The position numbers and the translations under genes were made by a program. From assembly GCA_002705265.1 (NCBI GenBank), contig PAHR01000030.1, forward strand, positions 1-36,224: a stretch of DNA of 36,224 bases. Reading direction: 5' to 3'. Shown one piece after another: positions 8,226 through 16,653 of this stretch. The stretch's first letter is position 1, and the number at the start of each line of letters is the position of its first letter. The stretch comes from Pelagibacteraceae bacterium. GTDB lineage: Bacteria > Pseudomonadota > Alphaproteobacteria > HIMB59. Below the pieces are notes generated by a model, which saw only the letters and a list, made by a program, of their open reading frames with translations, was not told where the DNA came from and made no database searches.

Positions 8226-9188
8226 TTATTTCAACCACTCGTCTACATCGCCTCTAAAGTCTGCAATAAATTGTGAAGCTGCATCAGCATGAGTCATACC
8301 GCCATTATCAACGTAGTTGGCCATATTACCGATGTGAGTTGCATTAGCTTCAAATTTAGTTAAGAACTTATAAGCACTTGTGTGAGTGATAGGTAACTTA
8401 ATATGAGCTGCTTTCTTTAACCAACCAACTGGTGAACCACAACCTGTTGTGTCTACAGAACCACCATCTTCAAGTCTACATCCTTGAAAGAATGGAGGGA
8501 ACTCTATGAAAGTGAATCCTTCTGCGTCAGTGAAGTTTGGTGTCCAGTTAAATATAACTGTTCCACGACCTTCTTTTTTAGCAGCAGCTAATTCTGCCCA
8601 AAGAGCATCTGCACTACCTGCAAATTTAACCGTCCAAGTATCATCAAGACCTAGTCCTTTTAATCTATTAGGCATAACATCTGTATGCCATTCATAAGGT
8701 CCTTCTAACCAACGGCCTTTTCCTTCTGAATCAGCAGTTGCAAAATTCTTTTGACACTCTTCAGATTTTAAAGCTTCCCAACTTGGTAGACCTGGACAAA
8801 GGTTTTGTTCAATAACCCAGTTAGGCACTCCCATATCTTCTAATGTAGGTGCTGCATGACTACCTGCATCAATTAAACCACCTTTATCCATAGCTTCATA
8901 CATTGGCTTAGCCATTGTTGACTGCCATGTTTCATGAGCAATATGTAAATCACCTGTTCTAATAGCTTCATATCTTGAAGCAGATTCTGCTGGCACTAAC
9001 TCAACATTATAACCCTGCTCTTCAAAAACTTGAGCTAAAACGTTAGCCATAACAACCTGACTTGACCAGTTTAAAACTGGAATTCTAATTGGATCTGAGC
9101 TATCAGCTTTCGCAATATTTGTTAAACAAGTTAAAGCGATTACTATAGAAGCTAAAAAACCAAATAGTTTGTTTCTTAATATTGACAT
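8226..9188 (-). CDS. tmoX: TMAO ABC transporter, periplasmic substrate-binding protein
   Basis: Secreted binding protein of the OpuAC/ProX type that captures TMAO. I place the start at 9188 because AGGAGG lies 4 bases upstream and the next residues form a signal peptide (hydrophobic GFLASIVIALTCLTNI, cleavage after AKA); an ATG 51 bases further upstream lacks these supports. The mature protein of about 295 residues is rich in tryptophans that could form the aromatic cage for a quaternary amine (NWSS, HETWQ, GPYEWHTD, NWTPNF), and it has acidic residues near them, as expected for TMAO-binding members. It heads the operon tmoX-W-V-smr-tdm. Its leader contains a terminator-like hairpin immediately before the Shine-Dalgarno, and a dyad motif lies farther upstream. 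Confidence 0.87.
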   Translation of the reverse strand: MSILRNKLFGFLASIVIALTCLTNIAKADSSDPIRIPVLNWSSQVVMANVLAQVFEEQGYNVELVPAESASRYEAIRTGDLHIAHETWQSTMAKPMYEAMDKGGLIDAGSHAAPTLEDMGVPNWVIEQNLCPGLPSWEALKSEECQKNFATADSEGKGRWLEGPYEWHTDVMPNRLKGLGLDDTWTVKFAGSADALWAELAAAKKEGRGTVIFNWTPNFTDAEGFTFIEFPPFFQGCRLEDGGSVDTTGCGSPVGWLKKAAHIKLPITHTSAYKFLTKFEANATHIGNMANYVDNGGMTHADAASQFIADFRGDVDEWLK

Positions 9189-9198
9189 ATGTCCTCCT

Positions 9199-9233
9199 AA
9201 AAAAAACAAAGCAATACTGTCTATATTGCTTTG
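9199..9233 (-). promoter_or_regulatory. Terminator-like hairpin in the tmoX leader (candidate attenuator)
   Basis: On the minus strand CAAAGCAATA and TATTGCTTTG form a perfect 10-bp stem with a 7-base loop (9207-9233), followed at once by eight T (9199-9206) and then the tmoX AGGAGG. The arrangement is that of an intrinsic terminator inside the 5' leader. A TATAAT box at 9273-9278 would start transcription near 9266, leaving ~33 bases upstream of the stem for an antiterminating structure or bound factor. No known riboswitch class is recognised. Confidence 0.65.
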
Positions 9234-9308
9234 ATGCACTTAAATAAATTAAGTACACTTATTCCTGATACTATTATATAAAGTTAAATCTAAGCTGGAA
9301 GACCAATA

Positions 9309-9323
9309 TTTCAGAATATGAAA
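9309..9323. promoter_or_regulatory. TTTCA-N5-TGAAA site between tmoX and alr
   Basis: TTTCAGAATATGAAA fits the dyad seen at 553-573, 29671 and 35021, here with 5-bp arms only. Its centre is about 50 bases upstream of the predicted tmoX start of transcription, a position suitable for an activator. It overlaps the ATG of alr on the other strand. It is the weakest of the four sites. Confidence 0.4.
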
Positions 9324-10433
9324 CAATTTCTTAAAAAAAATAAATATAAAATCAACAAAACTATTGAAAATAATATGTTTTATGTAAATCATGGTAATTT
9401 AATCCACAATTATAAACTAATTCAAAAACTTTGTAATAATTCTAAAATCATTGGAGTAGTTAAAGGAAATGCTTATGGGCATGGTATGGTTGAGTGTACA
9501 AAATCACTTTCAAAAGCTGGCTGTAATGATTTTTATGTTGCAAATATAGATGATGCTTTAGTATTAAGAAAAAAATTCCAAAAAATTCAAATTTATGTAC
9601 TTTCTGGGCCAATTACAATCAATGATGTAAAAACTTTGCAAGATAATAAAATTGTAATCATAGTAAATAATTTTGAACAATTAAATTTAGTTAATAATTT
9701 TTGTCATTCTACTAACAAAAGAATTGATGTTGTCTTGAAATTAGATACCGGAATGAACCGATTAGGATTTAAAATAGAAGACTTTTATAAAATAAAGCCA
9801 CTAAGCAAAAATATAAATTTAAAATTTTTAATGAGTCACTTTACTTCTGCTGACGCAATGGATGTAAAATCTTGTAATTTACAACTTAAAAAACTTTTGA
9901 TTTCAAATAAAATTCTTAATGCAAAATTAAGTATTGCTAATTCTTCGGGTTGTTTTTTAAGAAAAAAATATCACTTAAACTTTGTAAGACCAGGTAAAAG
10001 TTTATATGGCATGAATCCTTTTTACAAAAAAACATATAAATTAAAACAAGTAGCTTCTTTTTATTCTCCAATTATACAAACTTCTTTTGTAAAAAAAGGT
10101 GATACTGTAGGATACGAAAAAACTTTTAAAGCTAAAAAAAATCTTAAAACCGCTACAATTAATATTGGTTATGCCAATGGCATATTAAGGAAAGCTAGTA
10201 ATCGTATAGTTACTTATATAAATGATTTTCCCGCAAAAGCTTTAGGAAGAATTTCAATGGATTTAATTACAATTGATATTTCGAAAGTGCCAGAAAAATT
10301 TATACGATTAGGTCAGCCTGTTGAAATTCTTGGTAAAAACGCAACTTACGAACAAATTTCAAATGCAATGGAAACGAATGAACATGAAGCTTTAATTTCC
10401 ATTGGATCAAAAAATGAAAAAACACATATATAA
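9318..10433 (+). CDS. alr: Alanine racemase
   Basis: PLP enzyme that interconverts L- and D-alanine for peptidoglycan. The 371-residue length is typical. The PLP lysine is K49 in VVKGNAYGHG (usually VVKANAYGHG), the fold-type III barrel carries KLDTGMNRLGF, and the C-terminal domain has the conserved GYANGILR region with the second catalytic tyrosine and GRISMDLITID. The first ~20 residues (lysine-rich) precede the usual start of the family and may be a short extension or reflect a later start; a methionine at residue 20 is the alternative. It is divergent from tmoX with only 129 bp between the starts. No functional link with TMAO uptake is evident. Confidence 0.9.
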   Translation: MKQFLKKNKYKINKTIENNMFYVNHGNLIHNYKLIQKLCNNSKIIGVVKGNAYGHGMVECTKSLSKAGCNDFYVANIDDALVLRKKFQKIQIYVLSGPITINDVKTLQDNKIVIIVNNFEQLNLVNNFCHSTNKRIDVVLKLDTGMNRLGFKIEDFYKIKPLSKNINLKFLMSHFTSADAMDVKSCNLQLKKLLISNKILNAKLSIANSSGCFLRKKYHLNFVRPGKSLYGMNPFYKKTYKLKQVASFYSPIIQTSFVKKGDTVGYEKTFKAKKNLKTATINIGYANGILRKASNRIVTYINDFPAKALGRISMDLITIDISKVPEKFIRLGQPVEILGKNATYEQISNAMETNEHEALISIGSKNEKTHI

Positions 10434-10486
10434 AAAAAGCCACACCTTAAAAAGTATAAATAATTATAATTTATAGATGTGGCTTT
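10430..10486 (-). terminator. Probable terminator after cspA
   Basis: AAAGCCACA (10436-10444) pairs with TGTGGCTTT (10478-10486). The 33-base interior itself holds TATAAAT and ATTTATA, which can extend the fold. On the minus strand the stem runs into seven T at its 3' end, which suits termination of the cspA transcript. Alanine racemase ends at 10433 from the other side, so it may also block read-through in the opposite direction. Confidence 0.55.
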
Positions 10487-10561
10487 AGAATATATTTTAA
10501 TCTAAATTCAGATCATCTAAGACGAACCTGACCTATGATAAAATAAATTGTATGAGGAAAA

Positions 10562-10765
10562 TTATATTTTCTTTAAATTATCAGCTTTCTTTTTTCCTCT
10601 ATCTTCAACAATTTCAAATTCGACTTTATCACCCTCATCTAGGCGGTCTAATCCGGCTTGTTGAACAGCTGTTATGTGAACGAAAATGTCATTATCTTCA
10701 CCTTCAGGTGCAATAAATCCAAATCCTTTTTTTGGGTTAAACCATTTAACTGTTCCTGTAGTCAT
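10562..10765 (-). CDS. cspA: Cold-shock domain protein
   Basis: Single OB-fold RNA chaperone of 67 residues. RNP1-like KGFGFI and RNP2-like DIFVHITA motifs are intact, with the opening [12 protein letters not shown] typical of CspA-type proteins. GAAAGG lies upstream of the ATG at 10765. The 148-bp gap between this start and the next divergent gene could hold a long cspA leader; long structured leaders are common for cold-shock genes, but I see no specific conserved element here. A stem with a T run downstream is a likely terminator. Confidence 0.93.
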   Translation of the reverse strand: MTTGTVKWFNPKKGFGFIAPEGEDNDIFVHITAVQQAGLDRLDEGDKVEFEIVEDRGKKKADNLKKI

Positions 10766-10913
10766 TACGTTACCTTTCTTATTTTAGTATTTATTAAAAG
10801 ATTAACTAAATTTATATAAGCAAACATTGTTTTTGAGAACTAAGTATGAATATTCAAATAATAATTAACCTTAAGTACAGAGACATTAATATACATTTCT
10901 TTGTAAAAAACAA

Positions 10914-11693
10914 ATGATATTTATTAATAATATGAATAAAACCATTGTATATCATCCTTATTTAAAAAAAGGGGTTTTTAGCAGTATTTATAAGGGAAAA
11001 ATTGATAAAAAGACTGCTTTTTTTAAGATTTATAACATTAAAAAAACATTATTATTTATTGGAAAATTTTCAAAAAACTATCTATTAACTCTAAAAAAGA
11101 TCTCAAAATTTAAAATCACCCCTAACATAATTTTTATTGATAATTTAATGATTATTCAGGAAGAAGCTAAACTAAACAATTTTAATAATAAAGAATTTAA
11201 TAAGAATTCAGTACAAAGAGAAGTTTTAAAAGCCATATTAAAAATACAAACAATTGATTGTGCAGAAATGCCCTCCCTTTATGATCAAATAATTAATTAC
11301 AAAAAAATTTTAAAAAATCACAAAATAGTAAATAAAGTCACTCACAATAAAAAATTATTAAAAAAATATTTGAATAAATATAATCAAAATATTTTATGCC
11401 ATGGTGACTTACATTTTGGTAATATAATCAAAAATAATAAAAAAATTCAATTTATTGACTTTGATTATATGGTTCGTTCTTCAGATGGATTTGATCTTTC
11501 TATGCTTTTTTATCAAGAAAAAATTAAAAAATATGACTTATTTAATAAGTACAAAGAACAAATTAATCACTACAGACCTATATGTTTGCTATTAGACTTT
11601 CTATGGCAAGAAGTTTTAGTAAAATCAAATTTTATTAAAAAGAATAAGATATCTAATAAAATTATTTTAAATTCCCTAAAAAATATCTTTTAA
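10914..11693 (+). CDS. APH/choline-kinase-type small-molecule kinase, possible thiamine kinase
   Basis: Protein-kinase-like fold enzyme of 259 residues. The catalytic Brenner motif is CHGDLHFGNI and the metal-binding motif is FIDFDYM; the N-terminal lobe (YKGKIDKKTAFFKIY) carries the likely ATP-binding lysine. This family includes aminoglycoside phosphotransferases, choline kinases and the thiamine kinase ThiK. The gene is convergent with thiQ, overlapping its 3' end by 32 bp, so it is not in the same transcript. Proximity to a thiamine transporter suggests phosphorylation of imported thiamine, which is inference only. Sequence is extremely lysine/asparagine-rich like its neighbours. A second ATG six codons in is an alternative start. 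Confidence 0.7.
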   Translation: MIFINNMNKTIVYHPYLKKGVFSSIYKGKIDKKTAFFKIYNIKKTLLFIGKFSKNYLLTLKKISKFKITPNIIFIDNLMIIQEEAKLNNFNNKEFNKNSVQREVLKAILKIQTIDCAEMPSLYDQIINYKKILKNHKIVNKVTHNKKLLKKYLNKYNQNILCHGDLHFGNIIKNNKKIQFIDFDYMVRSSDGFDLSMLFYQEKIKKYDLFNKYKEQINHYRPICLLLDFLWQEVLVKSNFIKKNKISNKIILNSLKNIF

Positions 11694-12369
11694 ATTTAAT
11701 ATTATTTTTAATATCTTTATATTTAAGAACTTTATTACTTTCAATACTGCCTTTAGATACAAATATTATTCCTTCAACAATATCTAATAGTTCATCTAAA
11801 AAATGACTACTAATAATTGTTATTAAATTTGAATTAGATTTATGAAAAGATAAAAGTTGCTTAAACATATCTTTTCTTAAGCCGGGATCTAGAGCATTAA
11901 AAGGCTCATCAAGTAATAGTAAATTTTCGTTCCTTAACCAACATCTAGCTAAAGAAACTCTTTGTTGCTCACCTCCTGATAAATCTGATACTAAACCTAG
12001 CATGCTCATCTTAAGTGATAATTTTTTCATTACATAGTTTACTTTTTTTTTATTTTCTTCATTAAAATTCATATTAGGATCTACTCCCATTATGACATTT
12101 TGAAAAATATTTAAATGATCAAAATTATTATGATTTTGAAATAATGAAGAAATAGGTCTCTTAGATGGGGTTAAATTAGATACCAGTTTGTTGTTAATTA
12201 AAAAATGACCTTTGTTTTGTTTTGTATAACCTCCCAAGAGGTTCATAAAAGTAGATTTTCCACTACCACTTTCTCCAACAAGGGCGTAAATACCATTTTT
12301 ATTAATTGATAAAGTATATTTAGCTTTAAATTTACCAACTGAATAAGACAAGTTATCTAAGCGTAGCAT
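11662..12369 (-). CDS. thiQ: Thiamine ABC transporter ATP-binding protein
   Basis: ATPase of the ThiBPQ importer, 235 residues, compact like ThiQ. Walker A is GESGSGKST, the signature is LSGGEQQRVSLARC, Walker B is LLLLDEPFNALDP, and the H-loop histidine is in SSHFLDELLD. The start overlaps the end of thiP by 17 bp, indicating translational coupling. The 3' end overlaps the convergent kinase gene. The TPP riboswitch in front of thiB should control the whole thiB-P-Q unit. Assignment to thiamine rests on the riboswitch and on thiB; the ATPase alone could serve iron or other small-substrate importers. Confidence 0.85.
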   Translation of the reverse strand: MLRLDNLSYSVGKFKAKYTLSINKNGIYALVGESGSGKSTFMNLLGGYTKQNKGHFLINNKLVSNLTPSKRPISSLFQNHNNFDHLNIFQNVIMGVDPNMNFNEENKKKVNYVMKKLSLKMSMLGLVSDLSGGEQQRVSLARCWLRNENLLLLDEPFNALDPGLRKDMFKQLLSFHKSNSNLITIISSHFLDELLDIVEGIIFVSKGSIESNKVLKYKDIKNNIKFKRYFLGNLK

Positions 12370-13984
12370 CTCTGTGAACCATTAAACTTACAATATATAG
12401 TAAAGAAATTATAAATATTACGTAAATAGACATTATAAAAAAAGCATCATCATATCTATAACTTGAATAAAGTTGAGATATAAAAAAAGGTACTGTTTTA
12501 AATTCGCTAGAATTAAAAATAGTTACTGAAGTTAAATCACCCATACTCAATACAAAGCACGCTGATGAAATTAAAATTAAGTCCTTTTTAAATTTAATTA
12601 AATCAATTTTAAAAATCCTTATTAATGGATTAATACCAAACTGTAGTATTTTAGACTTTTCATAAATATTATTATCCATAAATTTTGGTAATAAAAATAA
12701 AAAAATTATAGGTATTAATAAGCAAGAATTAATTATAGATACTATCCAAAAATTATTGAAATAAAAGTCTAACTTAATATTTATCATAAAAATAATTGAG
12801 CTTAATGATATAGCTGGCACAAAACATAAAATAAAAATTGAAAATAACATAAGTTTTTTAAATCGTGAATTATCTTCAAAAAGCTTTCTAGCAAAATATA
12901 AAGAAGATAAAGATATTAGTAATGATAAAAGTAAAGAAATGGTTGCGACACTCAAACTTGATAGAAAAGACTTAATAGCATTATATGAGATTAGTAAATC
13001 TAAGTTAAAACTAGATAAACCCTTAAAAATCATCAAGCAAGGTGAAAAAAAATAAATACTCATTATTATAAGGAATGAAGTTGAAAGAAGATTTGATTTA
13101 TAAATTTTATAATTTTCTGTTTTCTTTAAACTAAGCATTTGAAAATTATTTGAAATTTTAAGTAATGGACTTAATAAAAGTATAACTATAAAAGCTTGAA
13201 TTAAACCGTAAACAATTGCTGCATAAATATTAGCCTCAAATGATATTTTTTGATAAATAACTAATTCTAAAGTTGATAAAAATGGAGAGTTAGCAAAAAT
13301 ATAAATTATTGTAAAATTACTAATACAAAAAATTAAAACAATAGAGCAAAGCACAATTATATTGTTTTGAAATATTGGTCTTAAGTAGTATTTTAGTGCC
13401 TGATAAAAAGATACGTTGTTTGCTTGAAGTAATTTTAAATAATTTTCTGGAATATTAATTAACTTACGAAAAAAATAGTTCGCTGATAAAGAAATATTAA
13501 AATAAGAAGTAACATATAAAATTCCCACAAATCCAAAAATTGAGTATGAAAAATTTATACCAACTTTATTTAAAAAAGACTGAATTAGGCCATTAGAACC
13601 ATGAATAAAAATTACACCATAGGATACGAATATTACTGGTGCTATAAAGAAAAAATTTAAGACAACAGAAATAAGTTTAATTTTAATCCTAGATAGATAA
13701 AGACATATACCTATTAGAAATCCTATAATAATTGATATTAATGTACTCAAAATAGCTTGAATAAAGGTAAACTTTAAAGAATTAAAAAAAAATCTGTCAA
13801 ATACTATTACGTTAGGTTTATCTTTTAAAAAATAAGAAAAAATAAAGCATACTAGAATTAGTATAATTATTAAATAAAGCAGATAAGGGAGTTTTAAAAA
13901 AAAAACCGTTAATTTATTTTTAACATTACTCAATACTGCTAGACCAAGATTTAATCCAAGTAGTTCTATCAGATGTTGAGCCAA
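12353..13984 (-). CDS. thiP: Thiamine ABC transporter permease
   Basis: Inner-membrane permease of about 530-543 residues with roughly twelve membrane helices and two internally repeated permease modules, as in ThiP and FbpB proteins. A coupling loop of the first module is seen as LLQANNVSFYQALKYYLRPIF. The ATG at 13984 gives a 59-bp overlap with thiB; a TTG at 13933, overlapping the thiB stop by a few bases, is a realistic alternative because the first 17 residues do not look like a membrane-protein start. No other methionine is available near the first helix. Middle gene of the riboswitch-controlled thiBPQ operon. Confidence 0.82.
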   Translation of the reverse strand: MAQHLIELLGLNLGLAVLSNVKNKLTVFFLKLPYLLYLIIILILVCFIFSYFLKDKPNVIVFDRFFFNSLKFTFIQAILSTLISIIIGFLIGICLYLSRIKIKLISVVLNFFFIAPVIFVSYGVIFIHGSNGLIQSFLNKVGINFSYSIFGFVGILYVTSYFNISLSANYFFRKLINIPENYLKLLQANNVSFYQALKYYLRPIFQNNIIVLCSIVLIFCISNFTIIYIFANSPFLSTLELVIYQKISFEANIYAAIVYGLIQAFIVILLLSPLLKISNNFQMLSLKKTENYKIYKSNLLSTSFLIIMSIYFFSPCLMIFKGLSSFNLDLLISYNAIKSFLSSLSVATISLLLSLLISLSSLYFARKLFEDNSRFKKLMLFSIFILCFVPAISLSSIIFMINIKLDFYFNNFWIVSIINSCLLIPIIFLFLLPKFMDNNIYEKSKILQFGINPLIRIFKIDLIKFKKDLILISSACFVLSMGDLTSVTIFNSSEFKTVPFFISQLYSSYRYDDAFFIMSIYVIFIISLLYIVSLMVHRDATLR

Positions 13985-14903
13985 AAATTCTATCTAGATT
14001 ACTTGGCTTAGGAGCATATCTATAAAAAGACTCGATTCCTTCCACTTCATCAATTACAGGATACATCCAGTTTCCATTTGGAATAAAATTTTGAAACCCG
14101 GATGAAATTGAAAATTGCATAAATTGATCTGCTAGTTGTTTATTTTGAGAATTTTTTAAGATTGCCAAAACTTCAATTTGTTCAGCGTGACCTTCTTCGA
14201 AAATCATAGCTTTATAGGTTTCATCACCTTCTGCAATAGCATGGTATGCAGGAGAAGTAGTGTAGCTCAATACAATATCAGCTTCTCCCTCTAAAAATAA
14301 TCCATACCCGTCTGACCAACTTTTTGCAGTAATTACAATTTGATCTTGAAGACTTTTCCAAAATTCATTTGAAGAGTCTCCTTTTAATTGATAAATCCAT
14401 TTGGCTAAACCTAATCCTGGGGTAGAAGTTCTTGGATCCATTATGATTATACTAATGTCATTCCTTTGAGCTAACTGATCAAAAGAAGTAGGAGGATTAG
14501 ATAAATTAAAAGAATTATATATAAAACTAAAAAAACCGTAATCAAATGGTAAAAAAATTTCGTCATTCCAAGAAATATTTAGATTAGATAATGTTGAACT
14601 ATTTATGGAATGGGTTTCGAATAAGTTTGTCTCTTTTGCTTCAGACATTAAAGAATCATCTAATCCCATTAAAATGTCTATTCCCTCTTTATTTTTCGAT
14701 AGTTTCACTCTAGATAAAAGCGCACCCGAGGAATCGGCTGTTATCCAATTAATAGTACAACTACATCGGGACTCAAAAGATTTCTGAATATTAGGACCTG
14801 GACCCCAATCAGATATAAATGAGTCATAAGTTAAAATATTGAGCTGTTCTTTGGATAGTAAGCTCATCGGTATTAGAGTTAACAAAAGTATCAATTTGAT
14901 CAT
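13926..14903 (-). CDS. thiB: Thiamine-binding periplasmic protein
   Basis: Substrate-binding protein of the thiamine importer. I start it at the ATG at 14903 because GAAAGGA lies 6 bases upstream and the protein then opens with a signal peptide (MIKLILLLTLIPMSLLS). A TTG at 14918 would be inside the Shine-Dalgarno region. The mature part opens with EQLNILTYDSF, as typical of ThiB, followed by a two-lobed binding-protein layout of about 310 residues (DILMGLDDSL, LPFDYGFFSFIYN, SWSDGYGLFLEGEADIVLSY, SFYRYAPKPSNLDR). It is preceded by a TPP riboswitch, which supports the substrate. The 3' end overlaps thiP. Confidence 0.9.
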   Translation of the reverse strand: MIKLILLLTLIPMSLLSKEQLNILTYDSFISDWGPGPNIQKSFESRCSCTINWITADSSGALLSRVKLSKNKEGIDILMGLDDSLMSEAKETNLFETHSINSSTLSNLNISWNDEIFLPFDYGFFSFIYNSFNLSNPPTSFDQLAQRNDISIIIMDPRTSTPGLGLAKWIYQLKGDSSNEFWKSLQDQIVITAKSWSDGYGLFLEGEADIVLSYTTSPAYHAIAEGDETYKAMIFEEGHAEQIEVLAILKNSQNKQLADQFMQFSISSGFQNFIPNGNWMYPVIDEVEGIESFYRYAPKPSNLDRIFGSTSDRTTWIKSWSSSIE

Positions 14904-14908
14904 GTATA

Positions 14909-14927
14909 TTCCTTTCAATTAAAGGAA
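14909..14927 (-). promoter_or_regulatory. Hairpin that sequesters the thiB Shine-Dalgarno
   Basis: On the minus strand TTCCTTT pairs perfectly with AAAGGAA across the loop AATTG. The second arm is the thiB Shine-Dalgarno. It lies just downstream of the TPP aptamer, so ligand binding probably controls this stem and hence translation initiation. No intrinsic terminator (stem plus U run) is seen here. Confidence 0.6.
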
Positions 14928-14949
14928 CCTTAAAACGCTCGGTAGGTGT

Positions 14950-15036
14950 ATTTTACTTCCTACGCCGGCATTATCCGGTTCAGGTTCTAGGGTTAAGTTT
15001 AATTAACTTTCTCAGCTTTTGAGCACCCCTGTTTTA
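14950..15036 (-). promoter_or_regulatory. TPP riboswitch (THI element) upstream of thiBPQ
   Basis: The minus strand carries the hallmark blocks of the aptamer in order: ACAGGGGTGC, GCTGAGA, an ACCCT block, GAACCTGA, CCGGATAATGCCGGCG and GTAGGAAG. All conserved bases of the pyrimidine- and pyrophosphate-sensor arms seem present. It should turn thiBPQ off when thiamine pyrophosphate is abundant. Confidence 0.95.
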
Positions 15037-15084
15037 AGAAATTATATCTTATTCAATTTAAATATCAATTTTCTTTACTATTGG

Positions 15085-15096
15085 CTATCTAGATAG
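15085..15096. promoter_or_regulatory. 12-bp palindrome upstream of mmsA
   Basis: CTATCTAGATAG is a perfect palindrome ending 17 bases before the mmsA ATG. Its position suits an operator, but I see no second copy in the window and no regulator gene next to it. Confidence 0.3.
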
Positions 15097-15113
15097 TACA
15101 AAATTCAAATAAA

Positions 15114-16604
15114 ATGTTAGAAATAAATAATTTTATAAGTGGCAAAAAAACACCTAGTGAAACAAAAAATTTTGTTAGCCTCTACAAACCAACAACTGGA
15201 GAAGAGTATGCTAGGACACCTGTAAGCACACCAGAAGAGTTTAAAAATATCATTAATTTGATGAAATCAGCTCAAAAAAATTGGGCTGAAACGACATTAA
15301 TGAAAAGAAGCTCAATACTTTTTAAATTTAAAAATTTAATTGAAAAAAACTTTGATGAGTTAGCAAAAATTATTTCTTATGAGCATGGCAAGGTTTTCTC
15401 AGATGCCAAAGGTTCTCTTCAACGTGGTCTAGAAGTTGTTGATTTTGCTTGTGGTATTCCTCATTTATTAAAAGGTAGTCATTCTATTAATGTTGGTACT
15501 AATGTTGATTCTTTTGACATAAGACAACCACTTGGTATTTCGGCAGGCATAACTCCATTTAATTTTCCCGCAATGGTTCCTATGTGGATGTTTCCTATGT
15601 CAATAGCTTGTGGAAATGTTTTTCTTTTGAAGCCATCTGAAAAAGTCCCCCAGTGTTCAATGAAATTAGCAGAATTATTTTCAGAGGCAGGGCTTCCTGA
15701 CAATGTATTTAATATTATTCATGGTGATAAAAGTGTTGTTGATTTAATTATACAGTCACCTGACATTGCTTCGGTGAGTTTTGTAGGATCAACGCCGGTA
15801 GCAAAATATATTTATTCTGAGTCAGCAAAATATAATAAAAAAGTTCAAGCTCTTGGTGGAGCAAAAAACCATATGGTAATTATGGAAGATGCTAATCTTG
15901 AAGATGCTGTAAATGGTTTGATTGGAGCAGCTTTTGGATCTGCCGGTGAAAGGTGTATGGCTACATCTGTAGCGCTCCCAGTTGGTAAAATTCAAAAACC
16001 ATTTATGGATTTACTAAAACAAAAAGCTAATTCAATTATAGTTGGTGAATCCTTCGATAAAAATAGTGAAATGGGCCCTCTTATAACTAAAGAACACAAA
16101 ACTAAAATATTAACTTATATAGAAACAGGTATTAGTGAAGGAGCTCTTCTTGAATTAGATGGCAGAAAATTATCTCTTAAAGGTTTTGAAAACGGTAATT
16201 TTGTTGGACCTACTATTTTTAATAATGTGACAAAAGATATGACGATTTATAAGGAGGAAATTTTTGGACCTGTATTATCAGTAGTTAATGTTGAAAATTA
16301 TAAACAAGCTATTGATCTTGTTAATGCTCATGAGTTCGGTAACGGAACTTCCGTTTACACTTCAAGTGGAAATATAGCTAGAGATTTTACTAATAATGTT
16401 AAAATTGGTATGGTTGGTATAAATATACCTATTCCCGTACCAATGGCTTTTTATAGCTTTGGGGGTTGGAAAAATTCGATTTTTGGAAGCAATGGTATGC
16501 ATGGGGAAGAAGGCATAAACTTTTATACTCGAAGAAAAACTATTACTTCAAAATGGTCTGGCACAAATATAGACCCATCTCTGACTATGCCAACAATAAA
16601 GTAA
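15114..16604 (+). CDS. mmsA: Methylmalonate-semialdehyde dehydrogenase (CoA-acylating)
   Basis: Aldehyde dehydrogenase superfamily enzyme that converts methylmalonate semialdehyde (or malonate semialdehyde) to propionyl-CoA (or acetyl-CoA) with NAD and CoA; used in valine, beta-alanine or inositol breakdown. The 496-residue length is right. The active-site cysteine is C281 in GSAGERCMA, a form typical of MmsA, and PFNFPAMVPMWMFP and FVGSTPVAKYIY match the subfamily. The C-terminal MAFYSFGGWKNSIFG block is also diagnostic. The general catalytic glutamate of ordinary aldehyde dehydrogenases is absent (QALGGAKNH instead of ELGG), as expected for CoA-dependent members. It is divergent from thiBPQ, and no other valine-pathway gene lies nearby. 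Confidence 0.93.
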   Translation: MLEINNFISGKKTPSETKNFVSLYKPTTGEEYARTPVSTPEEFKNIINLMKSAQKNWAETTLMKRSSILFKFKNLIEKNFDELAKIISYEHGKVFSDAKGSLQRGLEVVDFACGIPHLLKGSHSINVGTNVDSFDIRQPLGISAGITPFNFPAMVPMWMFPMSIACGNVFLLKPSEKVPQCSMKLAELFSEAGLPDNVFNIIHGDKSVVDLIIQSPDIASVSFVGSTPVAKYIYSESAKYNKKVQALGGAKNHMVIMEDANLEDAVNGLIGAAFGSAGERCMATSVALPVGKIQKPFMDLLKQKANSIIVGESFDKNSEMGPLITKEHKTKILTYIETGISEGALLELDGRKLSLKGFENGNFVGPTIFNNVTKDMTIYKEEIFGPVLSVVNVENYKQAIDLVNAHEFGNGTSVYTSSGNIARDFTNNVKIGMVGINIPIPVPMAFYSFGGWKNSIFGSNGMHGEEGINFYTRRKTITSKWSGTNIDPSLTMPTIK

Positions 16605-16653
16605 TTAAAATATTCTCGTAAATTCCTTAAAAAACAATGTTTTTAGAAGTTAT

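Noticed and set aside
5038-9188. ProVWX/OpuA glycine betaine transporter
   Set aside because: The fused double permease and direct linkage to tdm and tmm favour TMAO uptake, though substrate overlap cannot be excluded from sequence.
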